Assembly: GCF_010078235.1 (NCBI RefSeq)
Contig: NZ_JAABOS010000001.1
Coordinates: 372,001-436,000, forward strand
Source of the DNA: Cognatundibacterium crateris
GTDB lineage: Bacteria > Pseudomonadota > Gammaproteobacteria > Burkholderiales > Burkholderiaceae_D
Direction of reading: 5' to 3'
DNA: 64,000 nt
Below are positions 36,061-45,393 of the stretch, piece after piece; position 1 is the first letter of the stretch, and each line of letters opens with the position of its first letter. The notes beneath the pieces were generated by a model, which made no database searches, was not told where the DNA came from, and saw only the letters and a program-made list of their open reading frames with translations. A program made the translations under genes and the position numbers.

Positions 36061-37098
36061 TCAATCGCGCGTGACATCCACAATCGCGTAGGGCAGAGGC
36101 ATCAGACTGATGACCGGGCCATTCGGGCTGCCTGCATGCAGTATGCCTGCCTCCTGATCTGCCAGCGTGGATTCGAATAAAATCAGACTGCTATCCGCGC
36201 CCGCATTTTCTGCATTCACAATGGTGCCGCAGGCTTGCTCAGGGTGGTCTGCGTGATACACATCCATGCCAGCCACCAGGTCCGTAGTCGCTACCTGTCC
36301 CAGTGCCATACGACGCTTTAATTTGCCCAGATACTGGCTGCGCGCCACGATTTCCTGGCCCGGATAGCAGCCTTTTCTGAAATTCACACCACCGACTAAT
36401 TCGAAATTAATCATTTGCGGTACAAATTTTTCTTGCGTCGCCGCCTGTATATGCGGGATGCCAGCCAAGATATTACTCAGATACCAGTCACTCGAATTAC
36501 AGACCGCCAATTGCGCTGATAACTGAGTCCAGGCCTGATCTGCCAGCGCGGCCGGGCATATCCAGATCAGGCGCAGCAAACCTTGCACGCCGTCCTGACG
36601 TATCAGAGTGCCAGCGGCATTGCTGCGCTGTTTACCATCTGCAGGCAATTCCGGAAACCAGCTTTGTACCGCAGCATGTGCCTGAGCTCCGCCAAGGGCG
36701 ATACTGACATACTGCTCGTTGCAGTCAGCCAGTTTTGCTTTTGCGCGCAGTACAAACATTTGCAAACGCTTTTGGGTGCTGGCTTGTAGGTCACGCGCCA
36801 TTTGCAGCATGATGCCTTGTTCGGTTTTCCAATACAAAACGCTGGCCAGCATACGACCCTTGGCGGTGCAGTAGGCTGCGCGGCGCACCGCATTTTGCGG
36901 CAAGCGTTCGACATCATTGCTGATCTGCCCGTGCAGGAAGCTGGCAGCATCGTCGCCGCTGATCAGTGTCAATCCCTGATCAGCCAGCAAGCTGACAAAG
37001 CCTTGCTGAAATGCGGGCTGATTCCAGGCAGGTGAATAGCCATGGAGACGGTTTTCTGAAAATGTTAACTGGTGGCGGGCAGCGAATTCTTGCGACAT
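36061..37098 (-). CDS. ygfZ: Folate-binding protein YgfZ/GcvT-like
   Basis: The 345-residue protein is related to the glycine cleavage T protein and helps Fe-S cluster enzymes and tRNA thiomethylation. The YgfZ signature RKGCYPGQEIVARSQYLGKLKRR, with its conserved cysteine, is clear, as is LISGDDAASFLHGQISNDV near the start. I start at MSQEFAARHQ; the long open frame upstream overlaps the mltG promoter region and is not conserved. It diverges from mltG. Confidence 0.92.
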   Translation of the reverse strand: MSQEFAARHQLTFSENRLHGYSPAWNQPAFQQGFVSLLADQGLTLISGDDAASFLHGQISNDVERLPQNAVRRAAYCTAKGRMLASVLYWKTEQGIMLQMARDLQASTQKRLQMFVLRAKAKLADCNEQYVSIALGGAQAHAAVQSWFPELPADGKQRSNAAGTLIRQDGVQGLLRLIWICPAALADQAWTQLSAQLAVCNSSDWYLSNILAGIPHIQAATQEKFVPQMINFELVGGVNFRKGCYPGQEIVARSQYLGKLKRRMALGQVATTDLVAGMDVYHADHPEQACGTIVNAENAGADSSLILFESTLADQEAGILHAGSPNGPVISLMPLPYAIVDVTRD

Positions 37099-37148
37099 AG
37101 TGAAGCGTAACCTTATAAAACAATTCGATATAGGGCGATATATATCAT

Positions 37149-37160
37149 AATTGATCAATT
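37149..37160. repeat. 12-bp palindrome in the ygfZ-mltG intergenic region
   Basis: AATTGATCAATT is a perfect palindrome, with GATATATATC nearby at about 37136-37147. It lies between divergent genes, so it could be a regulator site, but AT-rich palindromes also arise by chance. Confidence 0.3.
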
Positions 37161-37312
37161 CGTGTATGACCGCGGGTTCCGCGCCCGCAGTGAAGCAATA
37201 AAATTTACAGCGATCCGCGCCGGATAAGCTCAACTTCGCATGCGACATGCGGTAAACTACGCGCCTTACAAAATCCCGTTCTGCCACCCCCTGTTTGAGA
37301 CTGATAAGACTG

Positions 37313-38299
37313 ATGAGACTGATCAAAAACCTGATCGTGCTGTGTTTTTTAATCGCTGCCAGTGCAGCCGGCGGCTTCTATTACTGGTCACAGCTGGGCA
37401 TGGACATGGATGGCGCAAAAAAAGAATTCACGATACAACCCGGTAGCAGTGTGCGTGCTGCTGCACGTCAGATCGAGGCAGCAGGCGTACCAGCGCCTGC
37501 ATTCTTATTCGAGGCATTGGCACGGTGGTCGGGCAAAGCTAACCGGCTCAAGGCTGGCTCTTATGAAATTGAATCAGGCAGCACGCCGCTCGCTTTGCTA
37601 GATAAGCTGGTACGCGGTGATTTTTCGCAAGCGAGCGTGGCCATTATAGAAGGCTGGACTTTTGCTCAGATGCGCAAGCTGATTGATGCGCATCCCGGCC
37701 TGCGACACGACACCAGTCAGTTGAGCGAAGCCGAACTGATTCGTAAGATCAATCCTGAACTCAGCTATGCCGAAGGCATGTTTTATCCGGATACCTATCT
37801 GTTTGCCAAAGGTAGCAGCGACTTACAGGTGTATCAGCAAGCCTATGCATTGCAAATGAAAAAGCTGGATGAAGCCTGGCAGGCGCGTGCCAACGGACTG
37901 CCTTATAAAAACAAGCAGGAAGCATTGATTATGGCTTCCATCATAGAGAAAGAAACCGGGCAGCAAGCTGAGCGGCCATTAATCGCTGCGGTGTTTGTCA
38001 ATCGCCTTAAAACCGGCATGCTGTTACAGACAGATCCGACCGTGATCTACGGCATGGGCGCTAAGTATCAGGGTAAGATTTACAAAAAAGATTTGTTGAC
38101 TGATACCCCCTACAACACTTATACACGGCCAGGTTTGCCACCCAGCCCGATTGCCTTGCCTGGGCTGGCATCCATCACGGCGGCTTTAAATCCGGCCAGC
38201 AGCGATGCACTGTATTTCGTGGCGCGTGGCGATGGGACCAGCCATTTTTCGACTAATCTGAGCGAACATAACCGCGCCGTAAATCAGTATCAACGTTAA
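37313..38299 (+). CDS. mltG: Endolytic murein transglycosylase MltG
   Basis: The 328-residue inner-membrane enzyme cleaves nascent glycan strands and sets their length. It has an N-terminal anchor (about 6-25), a LysM-like segment (FTIQPGSSVRAAARQIEAAG) and the YceG domain, with catalytic EKETG at 212-216 and LLQTDPTVIYGMG. An in-frame TTG lies six codons upstream; I prefer the ATG. The start sits in three GACTGAT direct repeats. It begins the mltG-tmk-holB-pilZ unit. Confidence 0.93.
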   Translation: MRLIKNLIVLCFLIAASAAGGFYYWSQLGMDMDGAKKEFTIQPGSSVRAAARQIEAAGVPAPAFLFEALARWSGKANRLKAGSYEIESGSTPLALLDKLVRGDFSQASVAIIEGWTFAQMRKLIDAHPGLRHDTSQLSEAELIRKINPELSYAEGMFYPDTYLFAKGSSDLQVYQQAYALQMKKLDEAWQARANGLPYKNKQEALIMASIIEKETGQQAERPLIAAVFVNRLKTGMLLQTDPTVIYGMGAKYQGKIYKKDLLTDTPYNTYTRPGLPPSPIALPGLASITAALNPASSDALYFVARGDGTSHFSTNLSEHNRAVNQYQR

Positions 38300-38309
38300 G
38301 GAATAGAGT

Positions 38310-38942
38310 ATGCGTGGAAAATTTATCAGCTTTGAAGGTATCGATGGCGCCGGAAAATCGACCCATATCCGCTATGTAGCGGACTACCTGCAGCAGCGCC
38401 TGCAAGCGCACGGTCATCAGGTGATTTGCAGTCGCGAACCTGGCGGCACACCGTTGGGCGAGCAATTGCGCGACATCCTGCTCAAACAAAGCATGCATCT
38501 GGAAACCGAAGCCTTGCTGATGTTTGCGGTCAGGCGTGAACATATCGCTGAAGTCATACAACCAGCACTGGAGCGCGGTGACTGGATAATTTCAGATCGC
38601 TTTACCGATGCCAGCTTTGCCTATCAGGGCGGAGGGCGTCATTTGTCACTCGAGAAGCTGAATCAACTGGAACAATGGGTGCATCCTGATCTGCAACCTG
38701 ACATTACCTTGCTGTTTGATGTGCCCTTAGAAGTCGCGCGTGCCAGACTGGATGCAACACGTGAACTGGATAAGTTTGAACAGGAAAAAGCCCAGTTTTT
38801 TGCGGATACCAGAAATGAATACCTGCGTCGTGCCGCGCAATTCCCGCAGCGTTTCCGGATTATTGATTCCACCCGCAGTATTCCTGAGATTCAGCAAGAG
38901 TTAGCTGTTATCCTCGATCTGTTACTGCAGCAGGCAGAATAA
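38310..38942 (+). CDS. tmk: Thymidylate kinase
   Basis: The 210-residue kinase converts dTMP to dTDP. It has the P-loop [11 protein letters not shown] (GIDGAGKST at 10-18), the DR(Y/F) motif in [17 protein letters not shown], and a dTMP-binding RREHIAEVI segment. AAGGAA precedes the ATG. Spacing is 10 bases after mltG and 4 before holB. Confidence 0.96.
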   Translation: MRGKFISFEGIDGAGKSTHIRYVADYLQQRLQAHGHQVICSREPGGTPLGEQLRDILLKQSMHLETEALLMFAVRREHIAEVIQPALERGDWIISDRFTDASFAYQGGGRHLSLEKLNQLEQWVHPDLQPDITLLFDVPLEVARARLDATRELDKFEQEKAQFFADTRNEYLRRAAQFPQRFRIIDSTRSIPEIQQELAVILDLLLQQAE

Positions 38943-38946
38943 GTCT

Positions 38947-39978
38947 ATGAATCCTCTATACAGCTGGCAATCCGGCTCCTGGCAGTATTTTCAGGGCTTG
39001 CGGGATCGTTTGCCACATGCTTTCCTGCTCTATGGCCCGCAAGGCATAGGCAAAACCCGCTTCGCTGAGCAGATGGCGCAATCCCTGTTATGCGAAACGC
39101 CGGATAGTGCTGGCCACGCCTGCCAGCAATGCGCGTCCTGCGGCTGGTTTAGCCAGTACAGTCATCCGGATTACCGCCGTGTGCGTCCGGAATTGCTGGA
39201 TGAAGAAGAGGCTGCTGCGCAAGATGTGGAAGCTGACAGCAATACCAAATCAGCGAAAGCCAGCAAAACGCCGTCCAAAGAAATCGTGATTCATCAAATC
39301 CGTGCCTTGTCGGATTTCATGAACATTTCGACCCACAGGCAGGGGCGGCGTGTGATTGTGCTTTACCCGGCGGAAGCTCTGAATATTCCAGCCGCCAATG
39401 CCTTACTGAAATCCTTAGAGGAACCAGCAAAAGACACCGTCTTTATTTTGGTTTGCCACAGTATTGATAAGCTGTTGCCGACTATCCTGTCGCGCTGCCA
39501 CAAATTCCCTATGAGTTTGCCTGAGCACTCCCTGGCGCTGGACTGGCTCAAACAACAAGGCGTCGCCGACGCGGATGTCTGGCTTGCGCAACAAGGCGGT
39601 GCGCCGCTGGCAGCCATGGAGATGGCGCAGTCAGAAACCCGGGAAGCGATGCAGGATTTCCTGAATCACATTGCGCAACCGGGTAGCGATATGGCCTTAA
39701 AACTGGCCGATAAAATGCAGAAAATGGATGTGCCAACCACGATCGCATGGATGCAACGTTGGTTATATGACCTGTTTTCTTACAAACAGAGCGCCAGAAT
39801 CCGGTATTATCCGCGTTATGAAAAAGAAATTGCTGGCCTGGCATTGCGCGTCAACACAGATCGTTTGATGCAAATGATCAAGGCTAACAATGAAAGACAA
39901 GCGATTGCCACTCATCCTTTGTCGCCTAAATTATTTCTCGAAGATATGTTGCTGGAATACGCAGCAGCCTTCGCTTAA
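38947..39978 (+). CDS. holB: DNA polymerase III subunit delta'
   Basis: The 343-residue clamp-loader subunit has Walker A-like GPQGIGKT at 30-37, a zinc module with Cys49, Cys59, Cys62 and Cys65, and the SRC segment (LSRCHKFPM). Between the zinc module and IHQIRALSDFM lies a hydrophilic Glu/Ala/Lys insert (about 85-115) of low complexity. It follows tmk directly, as in many bacteria. Confidence 0.94.
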   Translation: MNPLYSWQSGSWQYFQGLRDRLPHAFLLYGPQGIGKTRFAEQMAQSLLCETPDSAGHACQQCASCGWFSQYSHPDYRRVRPELLDEEEAAAQDVEADSNTKSAKASKTPSKEIVIHQIRALSDFMNISTHRQGRRVIVLYPAEALNIPAANALLKSLEEPAKDTVFILVCHSIDKLLPTILSRCHKFPMSLPEHSLALDWLKQQGVADADVWLAQQGGAPLAAMEMAQSETREAMQDFLNHIAQPGSDMALKLADKMQKMDVPTTIAWMQRWLYDLFSYKQSARIRYYPRYEKEIAGLALRVNTDRLMQMIKANNERQAIATHPLSPKLFLEDMLLEYAAAFA

Positions 39979-39995
39979 CATCAGGATATTCAGCT

Positions 39996-40376
39996 ATGTC
40001 AGATATGTCGAATGATAGCGCCGCCGTCAGCGCACCTAACCGTCCTTCCGTTTTATCGCTCGCTATTAAGGAAAAGGCGGCTCTGTTTGCCGCTTACATG
40101 CCATTCCTCAAAAATGGTGGCATCTTCGTGCCGACGAATAAAAATTACCGTATTGGTGAGGAAATTTATCTGATTCTGACTTTGCTGGATGATCCGGCAA
40201 AATACCCTATCGCCGGTAAAGTCGCCTGGATCACACCAGCCGGAGCCGGAAACAATAAATCGCAAGGTATAGGTGTGCATTTCCCGCCGGATGAAACCGG
40301 TACCCGTATCCGTTTGCGCATAGAAGAAGCTTTAGGAGCGGCAGTACGCTCCAGCCGTGCCACCCACACCATTTGA
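39996..40376 (+). CDS. pilZ: Type IV pilus assembly protein PilZ
   Basis: The 126-residue protein has the short PilZ fold typical of pilus-type PilZ: SLAIKEKAALFAAYMPFLKNGGIFVPT and the strand KVAWITP. Pilus PilZ proteins usually lack the RxxxR and DxSxxG motifs that bind c-di-GMP, and I see neither here. It is needed for type IV pilus formation, probably through the extension ATPase. Its position after holB is conserved in proteobacteria. Confidence 0.92.
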   Translation: MSDMSNDSAAVSAPNRPSVLSLAIKEKAALFAAYMPFLKNGGIFVPTNKNYRIGEEIYLILTLLDDPAKYPIAGKVAWITPAGAGNNKSQGIGVHFPPDETGTRIRLRIEEALGAAVRSSRATHTI

Positions 40377-40392
40377 TGATGAAAGTAGTTTG

Positions 40393-40896
40393 ATGAGTTC
40401 CGGTTTCCATTATCGTCTGGCCCAGGCCGATGATCTGCCAGCGATAGTCGCTATCTATAATTCCACCATTGCGTCCCGTGCGGTAACGGCGGATACCGAA
40501 GAAATTACAGTTGCTTCCCGTGAGAACTGGTTTGCTGAGCATACGCCGGACCGCAGACCCTTATGGGTGAGTGAGGAAAATGGTAAAATCACAGGCTGGC
40601 TTTCGTTTTCCAATTTTTATGGACGTCCGGCTTACTCCGGAACAGCGGAGCTGTCTATTTATCTGCATGAAGACGCGCGCGGCCGCGGTTTGGGGAAAAA
40701 ATTCCTGCAACTGGCTATAGCGCACGCCCCAACGATTCAGGTTCATACCTTATTAGGCTTTATTTTTGGACATAATCAGGCTAGTCTGGAGTTATTTAAA
40801 CGCTTTGGTTTCGACACCTGGGCCAACATGCCGCGCGTTGCCAATTTGGATGGCATAGAACGGGACTTACTGATACTGGGTAAGCGCATCGCCTGA
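40393..40896 (+). CDS. GNAT-family acetyltransferase (phosphinothricin acetyltransferase-like)
   Basis: The 167-residue protein follows the Pat/Bar/YwnH branch of GNAT enzymes, with YRLAQADDLPAIVAIYN at the start, ELSIYLHEDARGRGLGKKFL containing the acetyl-CoA pyrophosphate loop, and a C-terminal FKRFGFDTWANMPRVANLDG. Such enzymes acetylate small amino compounds such as methionine sulfoximine. I start at ATG 40393; an ATG at 40357 inside pilZ would add twelve residues. Confidence 0.87.
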   Translation: MSSGFHYRLAQADDLPAIVAIYNSTIASRAVTADTEEITVASRENWFAEHTPDRRPLWVSEENGKITGWLSFSNFYGRPAYSGTAELSIYLHEDARGRGLGKKFLQLAIAHAPTIQVHTLLGFIFGHNQASLELFKRFGFDTWANMPRVANLDGIERDLLILGKRIA

Positions 40897-41007
40897 TCAG
40901 GTCCTCGACAGGCTACATCGCTGACGCTGTCCGGTTTCAGCAAACTTCAGCAAACAACGGCAATCTGCTTTGCAGCTTGCCTTTCATTTTTTATAGGAAT
41001 ACCAATC

Positions 41008-41940
41008 ATGTTCAGCTATCGCCACGGCTTTCATGCTGGCAATCATGCCGACGTGTTAAAGCATTTTGTTCTGGTTCAGTTAATTCAATACCTGAATCAA
41101 AAAGACACCGCCTACACGTATATCGACACCCATGCCGGTGCCGGCTTGTATGCCTTAGACAGCGGCTATGCCACTAAAAATGCTGAATTCGAAACCGGTA
41201 TTGGGCCACTGTGGGGTAAAACTGATTTACCGCCAGCCTTGGCAGAGTACATGAAGCTGATTAAGGACTTGAATCCCAGCGGCAAGCTGCGCTATTACCC
41301 GGGTTCGCCATTTTGTGCAGAGAAAATACTGCGTGAGCAAGACAGGCTGCGTCTGTTTGAATTGCATCCTAGCGAAATCAAAGTGCTCAGCGAGAATTTC
41401 CGTAAGCTGGACGCACATCAGGCAGAGCAGGGCAAGCGCCCAACCGTACGTGGCAAGCGGATTATCATTTCCGATACGGACGGTTTTGACAGCCTGAAAA
41501 CCCTGCTGCCACCGCCATCACGTCGCGCATTGGTATTGATCGATCCACCTTACGAAGTCAAAGATGATTATCGTCGTGTCAAATCGGCCCTGGATGAGGC
41601 GGTCAAGCGCTTCCCAAGTGGTACCTATGCAGTCTGGTATCCGATTTTGCAGCGCATGGAATCGCGTGAACTGCCAGAAAAGCTGAAGCGGGTTGAGTGC
41701 AAGGAATGGCTGAATGTGAGTTTATCGATCAGCGGTCCGGCACCAGACGGCTTTGGCTTGCACAGCAGTGGTATGTTCATCCTGAATCCGCCGTGGACGC
41801 TGGTGGCAACATTAAAAGAAGTCATGCCTTACCTGGTAGCTGTACTGGGGAAAGACAAACAAGCTAAGTTTGAAATCCAAACCGGTACGCCATTAACCGG
41901 GCAAAATCCACGCTTCAAGAAGCCCGGAACCGTAGCCTGA
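41008..41940 (+). CDS. rlmJ: 23S rRNA (adenine(2030)-N(6))-methyltransferase RlmJ
   Basis: The 310-residue enzyme methylates A2030 of 23S rRNA. It begins with the diagnostic MFSYRHGFHAGNHADVLKH and has the SAM region YIDTHAGAGLYAL and the catalytic LIDPPYE (N6-adenine DPPY type). A ribosome site (ATAGGAAT) precedes the ATG, and a terminator follows 13 bases after the stop. It is slightly longer than the E. coli enzyme (280 residues). Confidence 0.95.
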   Translation: MFSYRHGFHAGNHADVLKHFVLVQLIQYLNQKDTAYTYIDTHAGAGLYALDSGYATKNAEFETGIGPLWGKTDLPPALAEYMKLIKDLNPSGKLRYYPGSPFCAEKILREQDRLRLFELHPSEIKVLSENFRKLDAHQAEQGKRPTVRGKRIIISDTDGFDSLKTLLPPPSRRALVLIDPPYEVKDDYRRVKSALDEAVKRFPSGTYAVWYPILQRMESRELPEKLKRVECKEWLNVSLSISGPAPDGFGLHSSGMFILNPPWTLVATLKEVMPYLVAVLGKDKQAKFEIQTGTPLTGQNPRFKKPGTVA

Positions 41941-41953
41941 TTCCAGCACATAC

Positions 41954-41984
41954 AAAACCGTAGCTTAAGCTGCGGTTTTTTTTT
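41954..41984 (+). terminator. Intrinsic terminator after rlmJ
   Basis: AAAACCGTAGC and GCTGCGGTTTT pair (one G-U) around TTAA and lead into nine T residues. It ends the rlmJ transcript. Confidence 0.88.
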
Positions 41985-42087
41985 GCAATTTTTCGCTCAA
42001 ATAATGCAAAAAGATGGCGACTTCATGAAACAGTTAATCTCGAAAGAAACAGTTGCTGCATTGCAAAATGAATAAAGATTGACCTTT

Positions 42088-42103
42088 CCGCACGGTCGTA
42101 CAA
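42088..42103. promoter_or_regulatory. Candidate regulator site upstream of acyl-CoA ligase
   Basis: GCACGGTCGTAC at 42090-42101 shares the ACG-N2-CGTAC core, with 9 of 11 bases identical, with the stronger palindrome at 49152-49171 before the FadJ-type gene. I infer a common regulator, perhaps of the TetR type known to control fatty-acid degradation in betaproteobacteria; the identity is not shown by the sequence. Confidence 0.4.
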
Positions 42104-42186
42104 AAATCTGCCATGAATTTAATTTAGTCTTTTCGCTCTAAAACCAACGAAACACTAACCAACCCGAATTCATACGAGGAGAACAG

Positions 42187-43839
42187 ATGTCAGCCTACCC
42201 TAAGAGTCCTTTAATGGGTCAAATGATGGAAAAACCGATGCTGATTTCCAGCATTATTGAGCATGCTGACCGGTATTTTGGTACGAGTGAAATCGTCTCC
42301 CGACGGGTAGAGGGAGATATTCATCGCTATAACTATAGCCAATGTCATCAACGCAGTAAGCAACTGGCCAATGCATTGACTCAGCTTGGGGTGAAGCTCG
42401 GAGATCGCGTGGCGACTATCGCCTGGAATGGCTACCGCCACCTGGAGGCCTATTATGCAGTGTCGGGCTCAGGCGCTGTATTGCATACGATTAATCCACG
42501 CCTGCATCCCGAGCAAATCGTCTACATGATCAACCATGCGGAAGATCAGTACCTGTTTTTCGACATCACTTTCCTGCCCATCGTGGAAGGGATTGCAGCC
42601 CACTGCCCGGGTGTGAAGGGCTTCGTCATGATGTGCGACCGATCCCATATGCCCGCAGACAGCAAGCTCAGCAACTTACTGTGTTACGAAGAATTACTGG
42701 CGGCACAAAGCACAGATTTTGTATGGCCTTTGTTTGATGAAAATTCAGCCTCCAGCCTGTGTTACACCTCAGGCACAACCGGGCATCCCAAAGGCGCACT
42801 GTATTCTCACCGTTCAACTATCCTGCATTCCTATGCATCGGCATTGCCAGATGGGCTGAATGTGTCTGCCCGCGACACGGTATTGCCTGTCGTTCCTATG
42901 TTTCACGTCAATGCCTGGGGCTTGCCTTATTCGGCACCACTGACTGGTGCGAAACTGGTGTTTCCGGGACCGTTCCTGGATGGTAAGTCTCTGTATGAAT
43001 TATTTGAACAAGAACAGGTTACTTTCTCTGCCGGTGTGCCCACCGTATGGTTAGGGCTGTTAAACCATGTGAGCCAACACGAGTTGCGTTTCTCCAGCTT
43101 TAAACGCACGGTCATCGGTGGCTCAGCCTGTCCTCCAGCCATGATGCACACCCTGCGCCATACCTATGGCGTTGAGGTCGTTCATGCGTGGGGAATGACA
43201 GAAATGTCGCCTTTGGGTACGGCCTGTACTTTACTTGCCAAACACACTGAGCTGCCAGAAAGTGAAAAAGAAGCGGTACTGACCAAGCAGGGCCATGTTC
43301 TGTACGGCGTAGAGATGAAAATAGTAGATGACGCAGGTAAGGAGTTGGCATGGGATGGCAAAACCTATGGCAACTTGCTGGTCAAAGGCCCCTGGATTAT
43401 CAGTGCGTATTACAAAGGTGATGGCGGTGATGTGCTGCAAAATGGCTGGTTTGCCACCGGTGATGTGGCGACCATAGACGCAGATGGCTATATGCAAATT
43501 ACCGATCGCAGCAAAGACGTGATCAAGTCAGGCGGCGAATGGATAGGCAGTATCGATCTGGAGAATGTGGCGATGGGGCATCCTGCGGTCATGCAGGCCG
43601 CTTGTATCGGTGTATTCCATCCTAAATGGGATGAGCGGCCGCTATTGCTGGTTGTGAAAAAGCAGGGCGCAGAAGTCACGCGAGAAGAACTTTTGCATTT
43701 CTTTGAAGGTAAAGTAGCCAAGTGGTGGATACCGGATGACATCGCCTTTATTGAAGCGCTGCCACTGGGTGCAACTGGCAAAATCCTGAAAAATAAACTG
43801 CGTGAGCAATTTAAAGAGCATCAGTTGCCGACCGTCTGA
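42187..43839 (+). CDS. Fatty-acid--CoA ligase (medium/long-chain, AlkK/DmdB-like)
   Basis: The 550-residue AMP-forming ligase activates a carboxylic acid to its acyl-CoA. It shows the AMP-binding P-loop YTSGTTGHPKGALYSHRS, the HAWGMTEMSP motif, GWFATGDVATIDADGYMQITDRSKD and the catalytic lysine near LGATGKILKNKLRE. The N-terminus (MSAYPKSPLMGQMMEKPM) resembles the AlkK/methylthiopropionate-CoA ligase branch, so the substrate may be a short or medium chain. A strong ribosome site (AGGAGA) precedes the ATG. It neighbours an ABC importer and a FadJ-type enzyme. Confidence 0.9.
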   Translation: MSAYPKSPLMGQMMEKPMLISSIIEHADRYFGTSEIVSRRVEGDIHRYNYSQCHQRSKQLANALTQLGVKLGDRVATIAWNGYRHLEAYYAVSGSGAVLHTINPRLHPEQIVYMINHAEDQYLFFDITFLPIVEGIAAHCPGVKGFVMMCDRSHMPADSKLSNLLCYEELLAAQSTDFVWPLFDENSASSLCYTSGTTGHPKGALYSHRSTILHSYASALPDGLNVSARDTVLPVVPMFHVNAWGLPYSAPLTGAKLVFPGPFLDGKSLYELFEQEQVTFSAGVPTVWLGLLNHVSQHELRFSSFKRTVIGGSACPPAMMHTLRHTYGVEVVHAWGMTEMSPLGTACTLLAKHTELPESEKEAVLTKQGHVLYGVEMKIVDDAGKELAWDGKTYGNLLVKGPWIISAYYKGDGGDVLQNGWFATGDVATIDADGYMQITDRSKDVIKSGGEWIGSIDLENVAMGHPAVMQAACIGVFHPKWDERPLLLVVKKQGAEVTREELLHFFEGKVAKWWIPDDIAFIEALPLGATGKILKNKLREQFKEHQLPTV

Positions 43840-43848
43840 TGTTATGTC

Positions 43849-43884
43849 GCCTCACTTCACAAGCAGTCCAGTCCGAAGTGAGGC
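43849..43884 (+). terminator. Hairpin after acyl-CoA ligase (no T-run)
   Basis: GCCTCACTTC and GAAGTGAGGC form a perfect 10-bp stem with a 16-base loop, ten bases after the ligase stop. No T-run follows, so it may stabilise the mRNA end or assist Rho-dependent termination rather than be a full intrinsic terminator. Confidence 0.5.
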
Positions 43885-44033
43885 TGTAGCGAGCAGACCT
43901 ACTTTATAGCTGGCACATCGTCGGGCAATTCTTCCTGCAGGTATCCATACAGAGAGTAGTAACACAGTTTCATGCAAGGCTGTATCCGTCCTTATGTAGT
44001 CCCATCAGACCATCAATACCGGAGAGTGAGCAT

Positions 44034-45275
44034 ATGAAATGTAGCAAACGGGCAGTACACATCGCACTGGGCACACTGTTTTGCGCCAGTGCTTCCCTGA
44101 GCCAGGCGGAAACCATCAAAATCGCCTATATCGATCCTCTCTCTGGCCCATTTGCGCCAGTCGGACAAAATATCCTCAACTCGTTTCAGTATGTAGCCGA
44201 CAAGGCAAATGCCGAAAAATGGGCGGGCGAACATAAGCTGGAGGTGGTTGGCTTCGACAATAAAGGCAGCCCGCAGGAATCCCTGAATGTACTGAAAACC
44301 GTGATAGACAAAGGCTTTCGCTATGTCACCCAGGGCAATGGATCTGGCGTTGGGATGGCCTTGCTGGACGCTATCAATAAACACAATGAGCGCAATCCCG
44401 GTAAAGAAATTGTTTACCTGAACCATGCCGCAGTCGATCCGGATATGACCAACAGCAAGTGCAGCTTCTGGCACTTCCGCTTTGATTCCAATTCCGACAT
44501 GAAGATGGAAGCCCTGACCACCTATATGGCGGCAGATAAGAACATCAAAAAAATTTACATCATCGGCCAGAATTATTCCTTCGGCCAACAAGTCACACGT
44601 GCCGCCAAGGAATACCTGGCACGCAAACGTGCCGATATCCAGATAGTCGGTGACGATCTGCATCCTATCGGTCAGGTCAAGGATTTTGCCCCGTATATCG
44701 CCAAGATCAAAGCATCTGGCGCGGATACCGTCATCACTGGTAACTGGGGCGCAGATCTGGCGCTGCTGATTAAGGCCGCTAAAGACGCAGATCTGAAAGC
44801 GAACTTCTACACCTATTACGCGTCCACCACAGGCGTGCCGACAGCAATGGGCGCGGCCGGTATCGATCATGTGAAATATGTCGCCTATTGGAATCCGAAT
44901 AATGAGACTTTCTCCGGTAAAGACATCGTGGAAGGATTCAAGGCTAAGTACAAAGACGACTATTATTCAATTGCGACTTATTCTGTGCTCTTAGGTCTGT
45001 CGAATGCGATGAAACAGGCTAAGTCCACTGATCCGGTTAAAGTCGCTTTCGCCCTGGAGGGACTGAGCTTCCGCAGCCTGAACGGTGAAGTCACCATGCG
45101 TAAAACCGACCATCAGTTGCAGCAGCCCCTGTATATCGCTACCTGGGTAAAAACCAATGGCAAAGACGTCAAATACGATCAGGAAAATACCGGGCTGGGC
45201 TGGAAAACCAATCAAAAAATCGACGCTTTCGTCGCTTCCCAGCCATCTTCCTGCCAGATGAAACGGCCATCGTAA
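44034..45275 (+). CDS. Branched-chain amino acid-type ABC transporter substrate-binding protein
   Basis: The 413-residue periplasmic protein has a signal peptide (MKCSKRAVHIALGTLFCASASLSQA) followed by the type I periplasmic-binding fold starting IKIAYIDPLSGPFAPVGQN, typical of the LivK/HAAT family. It would capture a solute and deliver it to the permeases encoded next. The family includes binders of leucine, urea, aromatic acids and short-chain amides; the setting between an acyl-CoA ligase and a beta-oxidation enzyme argues for an organic acid. A terminator separates it from the permease genes. Confidence 0.9.
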   Translation: MKCSKRAVHIALGTLFCASASLSQAETIKIAYIDPLSGPFAPVGQNILNSFQYVADKANAEKWAGEHKLEVVGFDNKGSPQESLNVLKTVIDKGFRYVTQGNGSGVGMALLDAINKHNERNPGKEIVYLNHAAVDPDMTNSKCSFWHFRFDSNSDMKMEALTTYMAADKNIKKIYIIGQNYSFGQQVTRAAKEYLARKRADIQIVGDDLHPIGQVKDFAPYIAKIKASGADTVITGNWGADLALLIKAAKDADLKANFYTYYASTTGVPTAMGAAGIDHVKYVAYWNPNNETFSGKDIVEGFKAKYKDDYYSIATYSVLLGLSNAMKQAKSTDPVKVAFALEGLSFRSLNGEVTMRKTDHQLQQPLYIATWVKTNGKDVKYDQENTGLGWKTNQKIDAFVASQPSSCQMKRPS

Positions 45276-45284
45276 GCAAATCTG

Positions 45285-45321
45285 AAAGAGAGCCGCACTG
45301 CGGTGCCGGCTCTCTTTTTTT
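45285..45321 (+). terminator. Intercistronic terminator between binding protein and permeases
   Basis: AAAGAGAGCCG pairs with CGGCTCTCTTT, with an inner CAC/GTG stem and a TGCG loop, followed by T residues. It sits ten bases after the binding-protein stop and 73 before the permease start, so it probably lowers permease expression relative to the binding protein. Confidence 0.85.
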
Positions 45322-45393
45322 GCCTGTATTTGTCTGAAATCTGCCATTCGCGAAAAGTTAAGTACGCATACCAGTGGTTGGAAAGGATGTGTT

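Noticed and set aside
36061..37326. Longer ygfZ frame starting at 37326
   Set aside because: The added 76 residues run across the divergent mltG promoter and start region and are not part of the family.
43910..43930. Sigma54-like TGGCAC before the ABC binding-protein gene
   Set aside because: No GC element stands at the required spacing, so it does not form a -24/-12 promoter.
44013..44870. 285-codon frame antisense to the binding-protein gene
   Set aside because: It is the complement of a signal-peptide-bearing periplasmic protein and has no recognisable domain.
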